Assembly: GCF_000720455.1 (NCBI RefSeq)
Contig: NZ_JOAK01000003.1
Location: 186,001 to 250,000 of the forward strand
Direction: 5' to 3'
DNA length: 64,000 bases
DNA from: Streptomyces virginiae
GTDB lineage: Bacteria > Actinomycetota > Actinomycetes > Streptomycetales > Streptomycetaceae
Shown: in pieces, positions 35,545 to 44,523 of the stretch
Layout of the letters: every line of letters starts with the position of its first letter
How positions within the stretch are numbered: the first letter of the stretch is position 1
Position numbers and translations under genes: made by a program
The notes under the pieces: model-generated
Databases searched by the model: none
The model's input: only the letters and a program-made list of their open reading frames with translations
What the model was told of the DNA's origin: nothing

Positions 35545-35820
35545 TCAGCGGGCCCTTGCTCCGTACGGCCTCTCCTCGTGTCGCGGCGTGCCGGTTTCAT
35601 CGTGGAGGTGCCGGACGTGGGCGTCCGGGCCGGGGAAGAACACGGTGGTACGGCCGGTGTCGGACCAGCGCACGTCGTAGGGAGGGGTGCCGTCCTGATG
35701 GTGCAGGGCGATGACTTCTCCGTCTCGGCCCGGCTTTCCGACGGTGGGGCCGCCCACGACGATCTGGTCACCCACCTCGGCGTGGATTCCGTGCCCGTAG
35801 ACCGGTGAGTACGCGTTCAT
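35545..35820 (-). CDS. DUF1918 protein
   Basis: 91 residues. The DUF1918 core HAEVGDQIVVGGPTVGKPGR, then DGTPPYDVRWSDTGRTTVFF with PGPDAHV, is an SH3-like small beta-barrel found widely in actinobacteria. Function unknown. It begins 2 bp after the P-type ATPase stop, so it is translated from the same message. Confidence 0.88.
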   Translation of the reverse strand: MNAYSPVYGHGIHAEVGDQIVVGGPTVGKPGRDGEVIALHHQDGTPPYDVRWSDTGRTTVFFPGPDAHVRHLHDETGTPRHEERPYGARAR

Positions 35821-35822
35821 GG

Positions 35823-38399
35823 TCATGCCTTTCTGTGGAATGCGCCCCGCAGGAGTCGGGCGGCGACGAATGCCGCGAGGGCTGCCGCGGTGGCGAGGCC
35901 TGTGCCGGCCCAGCCGACCGGCTGGGTGCTCAGCAGCGACTGCAGCGCGGGAACGTGCAGGGCGGCCATGGCGAGGAGGGCGGAGGCCGCCACAGAGGCG
36001 GGGAGGAAGAGGTTCCGGGTGGTGAGCAACCGGGCCCGCAGCCCCAGGGCCACGCCCAGCTGCGCCCCGAGCAGGGACAGGAAGAGCACGCTCTGCCAGG
36101 GCAGGCCCATGGCACGCGCGCTCATGCCGGCGATCAGGCTGAATGCTGTCACGGCTGCAGCGAGGACGAGGAGGCGTTGCCACACGCCTGCGGCCAGGAT
36201 GTGCTGTCCCGGCGGCCGGGGCGGGCGCCTCATGGCCTGCGGCGCGGCCGGTTCGGCGCCCATCGCCACACCGGTGAGGCCGTGGGTGAGGAGGTTGATC
36301 CACAGGATCTGCCCCGCCCGCAGTGGCAGGGCCAGGCCGAGCAGGGGACCTGCCAGCATCACGAGGATCTCGGCGGCCCCACCGGCCATGGCGTAGACGA
36401 GGAAGCGCCGGATGTTGTCGTAGACGCGGCGGCCTTCCTCGACGGCAGTGACCACGGTGGAGAGCTCGTCGTCCGTGAGGACGAGGTCGGCGGCCTGGCG
36501 GGCCACCTCGGTGCCGCGGGCGCCCATGGCGACGCCGATGTCGGCCTGGCGCAGGGCTGGCCCGTCGTTGACGCCGTCCCCGGTCATGGCGGTCACTGCG
36601 CCGCGGGCCCGCCAGGCGTGGACGATGTCCAGCTTCTGCTGTGGATCGGTCCGGGCGAAGACGCGGACCGCGGTCAGATCGGTGTCCGGTGCCGCGGCCA
36701 GCTCAGGTCCGGTGACGACCACGTCGGCCGGGCCTTCCTCGACGAGGCCGGTGCGCACGGCGATGGCGTGGGCCGTCGCCGGGTGGTCTCCGGTGATCAG
36801 GACGGGGGTGATGCCGGCGGCGCGACAGGCCGCCAAGGTGGCGGCGGCGGTCGCTTTCGGTGGATCGCTGATGGCGACCAGGCCGAGAAGGCGTAGGCCG
36901 TGTTCCGCCTCGGCAGCAGGTGGGTGCCACTGGAGTCGTTCGGCGCCCGCTACCGCCAGGACCCTGAATCCGTGGGCAGCCAGCCGTGCTGCCTGCCGAT
37001 GCGCTTGGTCCAGGACCTCGGGCGGGTCGGCCAGGACCGTCGCGGCCAGGACGGTCTCCGGCGCCCCCTTGAGGCAGACCAGTACGTTGCCGTTGGGCAG
37101 GTGGTGGAGGGTGGTCATCCGTTTGCGCAGGCTGTCGAACGGTGCTTCTCCGATCCGGGGACGGGCCTGTTGCAGCTCGGTCGGGTCGGGGCAGCCTGCT
37201 TTGGCAGCGGCTGCCAGCAGCGCGGCCTCCATGGGATCGCCCACAGCCGTCCAGACGTCGGAACGGCTCCGGGGCGGCTTGAGGCTCGCGTCGTTGCACA
37301 GGGCCGCCGTGGTGAGCAGCTCCTGCAGGGGGCGCAGCTGCTCGGGGGTGAGGGCGTGTCCGGCACGGGTCAGCTCTCCGTGAGGTTCGTATCCGCTGCC
37401 GGAGAGGTCCGCTGCTCCGGCCGGAGTCCACACGTGCTGGACGACCATGCGGCCCTCCGTGAGGGTGCCGGTCTTGTCCGTGGCCAACACACTCACCGAG
37501 CCGAGCGTCTCGACCGCCGGGAGGCGTCGGATCAGGGCATTGCGGGCCGCCATGCGGCGGGCCCCGAGGGCGAGGGCAAGGGTGACGACGGCGGGCAGGG
37601 ACTCGGGCACCGCGGCGACGGCCAGGCTGATGGCGGTGACCGCCATCGTGCTCACTTCGAGGCCGCGTACGAGCCCCAGGGCGAAGAACAGCACGCACAG
37701 GGCGAGAGTGACGGCGGCCAGAACGCGGCCGAGGGACGCGAGGCGGCGCTGGAGCGGGGTCGGTTCGTGTTCTCCGTCGAGGAGCGCTGCGATGCGTCCG
37801 AGGGCACTGGCGGATCCTGTGGCCGTGGCGGTCGCGACACCCCGGCCGCGCACCACGACGGTGCCGGCGCTGACCGTGTCACCCGCGGTCTTGGCGACGG
37901 GTTCCGATTCCCCGGTGAGCATGGACTCGTCCATCAGGAGAGCGGACGCCTCGGTGAGATCGGCATCCGCGGCGACGATGTCTCCCTCGCCCAGCAGCAG
38001 GCTGTCACCCGGCACCACGAGCGCTGCCGCCACTTCGTGCGCTTCACCGCCCCGCCGTACTCGGGCATGCGGGGCTGAGAGAGCGGAGAGCGCGGCGACC
38101 GCGCGGTCCGCCCGAACTTCCTGGGTCACTCCCACGGTCGTGTTGAAGACGACCACCAGGCCGATGACGACGGCGTCCGGGTGGTCGCCGATCGCGACGG
38201 TCAGGAGTGCGGCGCCGAGCAGCACCATGATCAGTGGATCGCGCAGCTGTGCCAGCACACGACGGTGGAGCGGTGTGGGCCGTGGCGGTTCCACCTCGTT
38301 GCGGCCGTACCTGGCCAGCAGGCGTTCGGCCTCGGCCTGTGTCAGCCCCGTCGGGGTCGGGGAGCCGACAGGCGGCGTGTCGATCGCGCGGCCGCTCAT
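35823..38399 (-). CDS. P-type cation ATPase (calcium-type, CtpF-like)
   Basis: 858 residues with the full P2 ATPase layout: actuator motif LTGESEPV, membrane motif VPESLPAVVTLAL, phosphorylation site DKTGTLTEG, and hinge [27 protein letters not shown] of SERCA-type pumps reads PESLP. The ions are probably Ca2+ or another divalent cation; CtpF of M. tuberculosis is a DosR-regulated pump of this class. It lies 7 bp after the USP stop in a long minus-strand unit. Confidence 0.9.
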   Translation of the reverse strand: MSGRAIDTPPVGSPTPTGLTQAEAERLLARYGRNEVEPPRPTPLHRRVLAQLRDPLIMVLLGAALLTVAIGDHPDAVVIGLVVVFNTTVGVTQEVRADRAVAALSALSAPHARVRRGGEAHEVAAALVVPGDSLLLGEGDIVAADADLTEASALLMDESMLTGESEPVAKTAGDTVSAGTVVVRGRGVATATATGSASALGRIAALLDGEHEPTPLQRRLASLGRVLAAVTLALCVLFFALGLVRGLEVSTMAVTAISLAVAAVPESLPAVVTLALALGARRMAARNALIRRLPAVETLGSVSVLATDKTGTLTEGRMVVQHVWTPAGAADLSGSGYEPHGELTRAGHALTPEQLRPLQELLTTAALCNDASLKPPRSRSDVWTAVGDPMEAALLAAAAKAGCPDPTELQQARPRIGEAPFDSLRKRMTTLHHLPNGNVLVCLKGAPETVLAATVLADPPEVLDQAHRQAARLAAHGFRVLAVAGAERLQWHPPAAEAEHGLRLLGLVAISDPPKATAAATLAACRAAGITPVLITGDHPATAHAIAVRTGLVEEGPADVVVTGPELAAAPDTDLTAVRVFARTDPQQKLDIVHAWRARGAVTAMTGDGVNDGPALRQADIGVAMGARGTEVARQAADLVLTDDELSTVVTAVEEGRRVYDNIRRFLVYAMAGGAAEILVMLAGPLLGLALPLRAGQILWINLLTHGLTGVAMGAEPAAPQAMRRPPRPPGQHILAAGVWQRLLVLAAAVTAFSLIAGMSARAMGLPWQSVLFLSLLGAQLGVALGLRARLLTTRNLFLPASVAASALLAMAALHVPALQSLLSTQPVGWAGTGLATAAALAAFVAARLLRGAFHRKA

Positions 38400-38406
38400 G
38401 GCGCAC

Positions 38407-39270
38407 TCATCCGGTCGGGACGGTGATCACGGGGCAGTGTGCGCGGTGCAGAAGACCGTGGACGACGGATCCGATCCGCATGCCGGTGTATCCGCCGGTG
38501 CCGCGGCGGCCCACGACGACGGACAGGGCGTGCTCGGCGGCCCTGGCCAGCTCCTCGACGGGGTGGCCGGTGAGGACCTCGTGCGTCACGTGCACGTCCG
38601 GGTACTTCTCGGACAGGCCGGCTGTGGCCTCGGAGAGCAGAGTGCGCTGGGCTCGCAGCGCCACCTCCTCGTCGCCGAGCATGATGAGCGGCGGCTGCCA
38701 CACACAGACGACCCGCAGTGCCGCACCCCGAAGGTCGGCCTCGTCGAAGGCGAGGGCCAGCGCGGCCGTGGCGGACGCGCCGCCGTCGATGCCCGCCACG
38801 ACGTAGGGCGGCTGCTGGCTGATGTGCTCGGCGTCGCCCACGACGACGACGGGGCAACGGGCCTGGGCGGTGACGGGGACCACGAGCGAGCCGGCACTGA
38901 AGAACTCCGCGGTGCGGCCCAGGCGCCGGGAGCCGAGGACGATCATGCGGGCCTCTCGCGCAGCGCCGCCCAGCACGGGGGCGGGGAAGCCCCCCAGCAG
39001 ATCACCGGTGACGCTCACTTCGGGTTGGCGGTCGCGCACCCAGTTGCAGGCTTGTCCGAGCCTGTCGGCTCCGGCTTGCCGCAGGGCCGTCTGGCCGGGG
39101 GTGTCGTCGACGTGATGGGTGTCGTGCTGGGGCGGTACCGCGAGCACCAGGCGCAGCGGGAGCCTTCGCCGTTGTGCCTCGTCGGCGGCCCAGGCCAGGG
39201 CGAGGTGCCAGTCCCGCTCCGGGTCGACACCCACGACGATGTCATGGCTCCCTGTCCGGTGGCTGGTCAT
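38407..39270 (-). CDS. Tandem universal stress protein
   Basis: 287 residues, two Usp domains. Domain 1 starts DIVVGVDPERDWHLALAWAA and ends GSRRLGR...PVVVV; domain 2 starts YVVAGIDGGASATAALALAF and has the ATP-binding GRRGTGG...GSVVHGLLHRAHCPVITV. The second domain keeps a GxxGx9GS-like pattern, the first is less complete. ATP-binding tandem Usps such as Rv2623 promote dormancy. The ATG overlaps the upstream Usp stop. Confidence 0.9.
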   Translation of the reverse strand: MTSHRTGSHDIVVGVDPERDWHLALAWAADEAQRRRLPLRLVLAVPPQHDTHHVDDTPGQTALRQAGADRLGQACNWVRDRQPEVSVTGDLLGGFPAPVLGGAAREARMIVLGSRRLGRTAEFFSAGSLVVPVTAQARCPVVVVGDAEHISQQPPYVVAGIDGGASATAALALAFDEADLRGAALRVVCVWQPPLIMLGDEEVALRAQRTLLSEATAGLSEKYPDVHVTHEVLTGHPVEELARAAEHALSVVVGRRGTGGYTGMRIGSVVHGLLHRAHCPVITVPTG

Positions 39271-40175
39271 GACCGGCTCCCGAAGTCGCTGCCGGTCCGG
39301 GGAATGAGGAGGACCGGGCAGTGGGCGTGGTGCAGCAGAGTGTGCGTGGCTCTGCCCAGGCTGGGAGCGAGTCCGAGGGGCCCGGGAACCCGACGGCCGC
39401 CCATGACCAGCAGGTCGGCATGGCGGGACGCCTCGACCAGGACACCGGCCACGGAGGTGCTCTTCTCCGCATCCGCCTCTACGTCCAGGTCGGGGAACTC
39501 CTCGCGGATCGCGCCCGTGACGGCCCGCAGGGTCTCTGCGTGCCCGCCTGCGATCGCGTCGACCCCGTCGAGCATCGTGACCACCTCGCCGACGGACTCC
39601 AGCACGTTCCACACATGGAGCAGCCGCAGGGAAGCCTTGTGCAGCTCGGCTTCCCGGGCGGCGTATTTGGCGTACAGGAGGTCGTGCTCGTCACGGACGG
39701 CAGCGAGGACGGTACCGGTCTCCTCGGCCCCGTCGATGCCGCGGACGACGATGACGGGGGTCATGGCGGCGGCCGCGACGTCCATGCCGACCGAGCCGAG
39801 CAGGAGGGAGTTGAACCCGCCCAGGCCGCGGTTGCCGACCACGATCGTGCCGTGGAGCGCGCCGGCCCGGTGCAGGCTGTCGACTGCGCCCGCACGGCTG
39901 AATTCGGTGGTCACGTTCAGCCCGGGGTACTCGGCCGACACGGCCTTCGCCGTGTCGTCCAGGAGCTCCCGCCCGTTGACGCGGACCCGTTCGATGATCT
40001 CCGCCGACAGGTACAGGGCCCGACCGTCGGTGTCGGCGCCATAGACGATGTGCAGGGGACGGTCCCGGCGTACGGCCTCCCGGGCCGCCCACAGCGCGGC
40101 GCTGCGCGCCGACTGCGAGCCGTCCACGCCGACGACGACCGAGCTGGTGTCAGGCGTACGGAATGTGCTTTCCAC
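39267..40175 (-). CDS. Tandem universal stress protein
   Basis: 302 residues with two Usp domains. Both have nucleotide loops: GNRGLGGFNSLLLGSVGMDV in the first and GGRRVPGPLGLAPSLGRATH in the second. GTG 40175 has GGGAGGAATC directly upstream. It is the first gene of the USP-USP-ATPase-DUF1918(-osdK) unit, 90 bp after an inverted-repeat box. Confidence 0.9.
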   Translation of the reverse strand: MESTFRTPDTSSVVVGVDGSQSARSAALWAAREAVRRDRPLHIVYGADTDGRALYLSAEIIERVRVNGRELLDDTAKAVSAEYPGLNVTTEFSRAGAVDSLHRAGALHGTIVVGNRGLGGFNSLLLGSVGMDVAAAAMTPVIVVRGIDGAEETGTVLAAVRDEHDLLYAKYAAREAELHKASLRLLHVWNVLESVGEVVTMLDGVDAIAGGHAETLRAVTGAIREEFPDLDVEADAEKSTSVAGVLVEASRHADLLVMGGRRVPGPLGLAPSLGRATHTLLHHAHCPVLLIPRTGSDFGSRS

Positions 40176-40264
40176 GATTCCTCCCAACCGAGAAGCCGAT
40201 GAGGGACACCCTTCACGCTGGCACCGTCGACGCTTCGGGAAGAGGGCCGCCCGGGACCGCGGAC

Positions 40265-40340
40265 GGGACCAAAGGTCCCCCGTCGTCCCGGGCTCGGCAC
40301 CTGGGGTCCTTACGGGCCCCGGGACGGGACCGTTCGGCCC
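40265..40340. promoter_or_regulatory. Triple OsdR/DosR-type box cluster in a divergent promoter
   Basis: Three inverted repeats: GGGACCAAAGGTCCC (40265-40279, perfect), GGGGTCCTTACGGGCCCC (40303-40320) and GGGACCGTTCGGCCC (40326-40340). They lie midway between the divergent starts 40175 and 40429, about 90 bp from each, so one cluster can serve both units. Confidence 0.72.
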
Positions 40341-40428
40341 TCGCTCACCGGCAGGTGCCGACACAGGGTGGGTTCACACCCGACAACGGACATCGGCCTC
40401 GCGTGACACGGCGGAGCAGGAGGACCTC

Positions 40429-41097
40429 ATGAAGCACATCAAGGTGGCCGATCTCATGACCGACGAGGTCGTCTCCGTAGCCCCGGGCACCGCCTTCAAG
40501 GACATGGTGAAGCTCCTCGCCCAGTACGACATCTCCGGAGTCCCCGTCCTGGACGACGAGGACCGCGTGGTGGGCGTCGTGTCGCAGACGGACCTGCTGG
40601 CCCACGCGGGCCCTGGCCCCGATACCTCCTGGCAGAACGGCACGGCGGCGGAGCCACCCACCGCGGGCGACGTCATGTCCGCGCCCGCTGTCACTGTCCG
40701 CGCTGAAGAGACCGTGGCTGACGCCGCCCGGCTGATGACCCGCCGGGGCATCGAACGCCTCCCCGTCGTGGACGTGGAGGACCGGCTCGTCGGCATCGTC
40801 ACCCGCCGGGACCTGCTCCGCATCTTCTTGCGCCCCGACTCCGAGATACGACGACGTATCAACGACGAGATCCTCGTGGAGGCTCTCGGTGTGCCGGCCG
40901 GTGATGTCGAGGTCCATGTGGTGGACGGCGTCGTCGCCATGGACGGCCATGTCGAGCGCCGGAGTCGGCTCACCGCACTTCTCGGCCTCGTCGAGCAACT
41001 CGACGGGGTCGTCACCGTGGCATCGCACGTCACCGCACGGACCGACGACACGGCAACCACTCGCGCCGACCATGCCCGCCACGCGATGCCGTGGTGA
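40429..41097 (+). CDS. CBS-pair protein with BON domain
   Basis: 222 residues. CBS repeats at about 5-60 (VADLMTDEVVSVAPGTAFKD) and 78-135 (DVMSAPAVTVRAEETVADAA) precede a BON domain (VEVHVVDGVVAMDGHVERRS). A charged His/Arg-rich tail of 20 residues follows. First gene of the plus-strand CBS-USP-CBS-CBS-USP-nitroreductase unit. Ribosome site GGAGGA. Likely a nucleotide-sensing dormancy protein. Confidence 0.88.
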   Translation: MKHIKVADLMTDEVVSVAPGTAFKDMVKLLAQYDISGVPVLDDEDRVVGVVSQTDLLAHAGPGPDTSWQNGTAAEPPTAGDVMSAPAVTVRAEETVADAARLMTRRGIERLPVVDVEDRLVGIVTRRDLLRIFLRPDSEIRRRINDEILVEALGVPAGDVEVHVVDGVVAMDGHVERRSRLTALLGLVEQLDGVVTVASHVTARTDDTATTRADHARHAMPW

Positions 41098-41131
41098 CGG
41101 GGCGCCGGACCGGACGCAGGAAGGCGCAGCC

Positions 41132-42001
41132 ATGAAACACCACGTCACCGTCGGAGTTGACGGCTCCCCGGAGAGCAGGGCGGCAGCACGCTGGGCCGCG
41201 CGGGAGGCCGTCCTGCGGAAGGTGCCGCTGCGGCTCGTGCACGCCGTCGACTGGCCCTTGGACCCTGTGCTCCCCGGCCTGGGCCACCAGGACGTCGACC
41301 GCTGGGCGGACCAGGCCCTGACCGAAGCCGCGCAGGAACTGCACGTGCGCCACCAGAACCTGGAGATCACGACCCGCTGCCTGACGGCCCGGCCGGCAGC
41401 CGCCCTCGCGGCCGAGGCCGCCGACGCCGGGCTGCTCGTTCTGGGCTCGCGCGGTCTGGGCGGCCTGGTCGGATTCGTCGTGGGCTCGGTGGCCATGTCC
41501 ACTGCGGTCGCCACGGACACCCCGGTCGTCCTCGTTCGCGTCGCCGACGACCCGGACGGGCCGGGCACCGGCTCCGGCGCCGAGATCGTCGTGGGCGTCG
41601 ACATCCATGAAGCGTGCGACCGGGTCCTCGCCTTCGCCTTCGAAGAGGCGGCTCGCCGTGACTGCCCGCTGCGGGCCGTGCACGGCTGGAAGATGCCGAC
41701 TGCCTACAGCTACGTCCCGTTCTTCGACCCGGACAACGAGCGGGACATCGGCAGGAGCGTCACGCACATGGTGGGCGACACGCTGCTGCCCTGGCAGCAC
41801 AAGTTCCCCGACGTGAACGCCCGCCACAACGTGTTCATGGGATCGGCGGGTGAACACCTCGTCCGGGCCTCGCAGGGCGCGGGACTCGTCGTCGTGGGAC
41901 GCCATCTGCGCCGCTCTCCCCTCGGCGCGCACCTCGGCTCGGTCGCCCACGCGGTCCTGCACCACTCAGCGGCCCCCGTGGCCGTCATCGCCCACGACTG
42001 A
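41132..42001 (+). CDS. Tandem universal stress protein
   Basis: 289 residues. Domain 1 has the ATP loop GSRGLGGLVGFVVGSVAMST, domain 2 the loop GRHLRRSPLGAHLGSVAHAV with LHHSAAPVAVIAHD. Both fit the GxxGx9GS pattern of ATP-binding Usps. It resembles the Usp at 43622 in the second half (HGWxxP; LGSVAHAVLHH / IGPITHAVMHH), so the two are likely duplicates. 34 bp after the CBS gene. Confidence 0.9.
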   Translation: MKHHVTVGVDGSPESRAAARWAAREAVLRKVPLRLVHAVDWPLDPVLPGLGHQDVDRWADQALTEAAQELHVRHQNLEITTRCLTARPAAALAAEAADAGLLVLGSRGLGGLVGFVVGSVAMSTAVATDTPVVLVRVADDPDGPGTGSGAEIVVGVDIHEACDRVLAFAFEEAARRDCPLRAVHGWKMPTAYSYVPFFDPDNERDIGRSVTHMVGDTLLPWQHKFPDVNARHNVFMGSAGEHLVRASQGAGLVVVGRHLRRSPLGAHLGSVAHAVLHHSAAPVAVIAHD

Positions 42002-42171
42002 AGGAGCGGAAACCCGTGAGCGTCCGTGCGAGGAACGCAGCAAAGGCGGAAAGAGTCCGCCCGCTTCTCGCGGATCCCGATGGTGCGGTGCACGGCGCTC
42101 GGCCGCTTCTCCGCATCCTCGCAAGGACCCTTTCCGCACTTCCACGGAACCACCCCCGGGCGGAGCCCACC

Positions 42172-42207
42172 GGGGCCGTCCGGGCCGCCTCGGGCCCCGG
42201 ACGGCCC
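42172..42207. promoter_or_regulatory. Tandem OsdR/DosR-type boxes inside the CBS-USP unit
   Basis: GGGGCCGTCCGGGCC at 42172-42186 and GGGCCCCGGACGGCCC at 42192-42207, starts 20 bp apart, in the 270-bp gap between the Usp at 41132 and the CBS gene at 42272, 65 bp before that gene. The match to the consensus is looser than at the other sites. Confidence 0.5.
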
Positions 42208-42271
42208 TACCAGCAGAAGGGTCGCCCTCGCACCATCGCGAGTACCGGCCGTCCCGTCGAGGAGGAAGACA

Positions 42272-42904
42272 ATGAAGCGCCTGCGCAACGTCGAGGACGT
42301 CATGACTCACGCCGTGATCTCCGTCGACCGGGGAACCGCGTTCAAGGACATCGTGGAAGAGCTGCGGATGTGGAACGTCAGCGCGCTCCCCGTCCTGGCC
42401 CAGGACGGACAGGTGGTCGGCGTCGTCTCCGAAGCCGACCTGCTGCTCAAGCCCCAAGGCACCGACACGGCCCACGACACCACCGCCGAGCAGCTGATGA
42501 CCCGCCCGGCCGTGACCGTCACGAAGGACGCCACCATCCCCACCGCGGCACGCCTGATGGCCCGCAGACACCTCAAGCGCCTTCCCGTGGTCGACGGCGA
42601 CGGCCGCCTCGTCGGCGTCGTCAGCCGCGGTGACCTGCTCAAGGTCTTCCTGCGTCCGGACGAGGACCTCGGCGCCGAGATCCGCGAGCTGATCATGTAC
42701 CAGCTGCTCCCGCAGGTTCCCGCCGAAGCGCACGTCCACGCACACGGTCCCGTCGAGGTGCACGTCCACGTCGCCAACGGCATCGCCTACCTCACCGGGT
42801 CGTTGCCGGACCCCGCGATGGAGGACGTCGTCGTACGCGCCGCCGGCACCGTACCGGGCGTCGTCGACGTCAAGGCGGATTTCACCGCTCCCGTCTCCGC
42901 ATGA
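42272..42904 (+). CDS. CBS-BON protein with His-rich linker
   Basis: 210 residues. Two CBS repeats (about 8-60 and 73-128), then a BON domain. At the CBS-BON border HVHAHGPVEVHVHV places His at 154, 156, 158, 164 and 166, a likely metal site not seen in the four other CBS-BON proteins here. GAGGAGGAAG precedes the ATG. Followed 13 bp later by another CBS-BON gene. Confidence 0.88.
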   Translation: MKRLRNVEDVMTHAVISVDRGTAFKDIVEELRMWNVSALPVLAQDGQVVGVVSEADLLLKPQGTDTAHDTTAEQLMTRPAVTVTKDATIPTAARLMARRHLKRLPVVDGDGRLVGVVSRGDLLKVFLRPDEDLGAEIRELIMYQLLPQVPAEAHVHAHGPVEVHVHVANGIAYLTGSLPDPAMEDVVVRAAGTVPGVVDVKADFTAPVSA

Positions 42905-42917
42905 GAGCACGGCCGCC

Positions 42918-43589
42918 ATGAGGCACCGCAGTGTCGCGGAGCTGATGACGCGCACCGCCGTCACCGTCCGGCGCACGACCGCGTTCAAGGAGATCGCCCG
43001 GCTCCTGAAGGAGTTCGACATCACCGCCATGCCCGTCATCGACGAAATCGGGCACCCGGTCGGCGTCGTCTCCGAAGCAGACCTTCTCCGCCGGCGGCTC
43101 CCCGGCGGTGCCGCAACAGCCGAGGAGCTGATGACGAGCCCGGCCGTCACGGCCCGACCCGAGTGGAGCGTGGTCCGCGCGGCCCGGGTCATGCAGCGGC
43201 ACCGGGTCAAGCGGCTGCCGGTCGTCGACGAGGAAGGCCGCGTGGTCGGCATCCTCAGTCGCAGCGATCTGATCCAGCTCTTTCTCCGCCGCGACCACGC
43301 GATCCAGGAAGAGATCCTCGAGGACGTCCTCACCCGGACACTCCGCATCGCTCCTTCGGACGTCACCGTGGAAGTCGACGACGGCGTGGTGAGGCTCAGC
43401 GGCACCGTGCCGCATCCCGGGCTGTTGCCCGTGGTGGTGCGTCTTTGCCAGAGCGTCGACGGGGTCGTCGACGTCGACAACAGACTCACCTGCGCCGCTG
43501 CCGAACGGAGCCAAGCGGCCGGAGGGCCGGTCGGTCCCGGGTTGGGCCGCTCGGTCCTTCCCAGAGGCCCCGCAGGCGGAAGAGCCTGA
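42918..43589 (+). CDS. CBS-pair protein with BON domain
   Basis: 223 residues. CBS repeats at about 5-55 (AELMTRTAVTVRRTTAFKEI) and 70-125 (ELMTSPAVTARPEWSVVRAA), then a BON domain ending DVDNRLTC. The last 30 residues are Gly/Pro/Arg-rich without fold character and are encoded across two inverted-repeat boxes that precede the next gene. That tail may be dictated by the DNA sites. Confidence 0.87.
   Translation: MRHRSVAELMTRTAVTVRRTTAFKEIARLLKEFDITAMPVIDEIGHPVGVVSEADLLRRRLPGGAATAEELMTSPAVTARPEWSVVRAARVMQRHRVKRLPVVDEEGRVVGILSRSDLIQLFLRRDHAIQEEILEDVLTRTLRIAPSDVTVEVDDGVVRLSGTVPHPGLLPVVVRLCQSVDGVVDVDNRLTCAAAERSQAAGGPVGPGLGRSVLPRGPAGGRA
43524..43557. promoter_or_regulatory. Tandem OsdR/DosR-type boxes inside a coding tail
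   Basis: GGGCCGGTCGGTCCC (43524-43538) and GGGCCGCTCGGTCC (43544-43557), starts 20 bp apart, 65-98 bp before the Usp at 43622. They overlap the last codons of the CBS gene, giving an internal promoter candidate. Confidence 0.62.
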
Positions 43590-43621
43590 AGGCAGCGGTT
43601 TTCCGACCCAGGAGGAACACC

Positions 43622-44500
43622 ATGTCGAACCGGATCACGGTAGGTCTGGACGGATCGGGCGCCGGCAGCGCCGCAGCCGACTGGGCCGCCGACGAAGCCG
43701 AACTGCGCGGCGCGGCGCTGGAACTCGTCCACGCCGAGGACTGGGCACAGTACGGGCCCTTCGCCGCGCCACTTCCCGAACCGCGCCGCCAGTGGGCGGA
43801 AGACCTCCTCTCCCTCACCCGGGACCGGCTCCTGCGCGAACACAGCACGCTGGACATCAGCACCCACAGCACCAGAGGGCTCGCGGCCTCCAAGGTCCTC
43901 GCCTCGTCCGCAGCCGATGCGGACCTGCTTGTCCTCGGCTCTCGTGGTCTCGGCACCGTCGCAGGGTTCATCGTGGGCTCGACCAGCTCGGCGACGCTCC
44001 CCGAGACCGACACACCCGTCGTCCTCGTACGCTCCACCGGCGGCCCGGACCCTCGGCGCAGGCTCGCGCACGATGCCGGGCCGGTCGTGCTCGGACTGGA
44101 CCTGCGCAGCCACTGCGACGGGCTCCTCGCCTTCGCCTGCGAGGAAGCGGACCGTCGGTCCTGCCCCCTCGTCGTCGTACACGGCTGGTCGCTCCCGCCT
44201 GTCCTCTCCTACGCTCCCGCCCTCGATCCCGGCATCGAGAAGGAGATGGCCGACGGACTCGAGACCACGCTCCGCGAGCTGCTGATTCCCTGGGAGCAGA
44301 AGTACCCGCAACTCGCCGTCGACGCACGCATCGTCACCGGCCAGCCCGCCATCCAAATCCTGGACGCGGCGTCTGGCGCGGCGCTCGTCGTGGTCGGCCG
44401 GCGTATCCGCCGTCCGGCACTCGGACCCCGCATCGGCCCCATCACCCATGCGGTGATGCACCACGCCACCTCACCGGTCGCCGTCGTTGCGCACGACTGA
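43622..44500 (+). CDS. Tandem universal stress protein
   Basis: 292 residues, two Usp domains. Loop 1 is GSRGLGTVAGFIVGSTSSAT, loop 2 GRRIRRPALGPRIGPITHAV. The start ATG has AGGAGGA upstream. It is the fifth gene of the plus-strand unit and is likely also driven by the boxes at 43524-43557. The nitroreductase follows 23 bp later. Confidence 0.9.
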   Translation: MSNRITVGLDGSGAGSAAADWAADEAELRGAALELVHAEDWAQYGPFAAPLPEPRRQWAEDLLSLTRDRLLREHSTLDISTHSTRGLAASKVLASSAADADLLVLGSRGLGTVAGFIVGSTSSATLPETDTPVVLVRSTGGPDPRRRLAHDAGPVVLGLDLRSHCDGLLAFACEEADRRSCPLVVVHGWSLPPVLSYAPALDPGIEKEMADGLETTLRELLIPWEQKYPQLAVDARIVTGQPAIQILDAASGAALVVVGRRIRRPALGPRIGPITHAVMHHATSPVAVVAHD

Positions 44501-44523
44501 GGCCGCACAGACAGGACAGTCCC

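Noticed and set aside
42026..42271. N-terminal extension of the CBS protein at 42272
   Set aside because: The extension is Arg/Pro/Ser-rich, carries the regulator boxes, and a strong GAGGAGGAAG stands right before the ATG at 42272.
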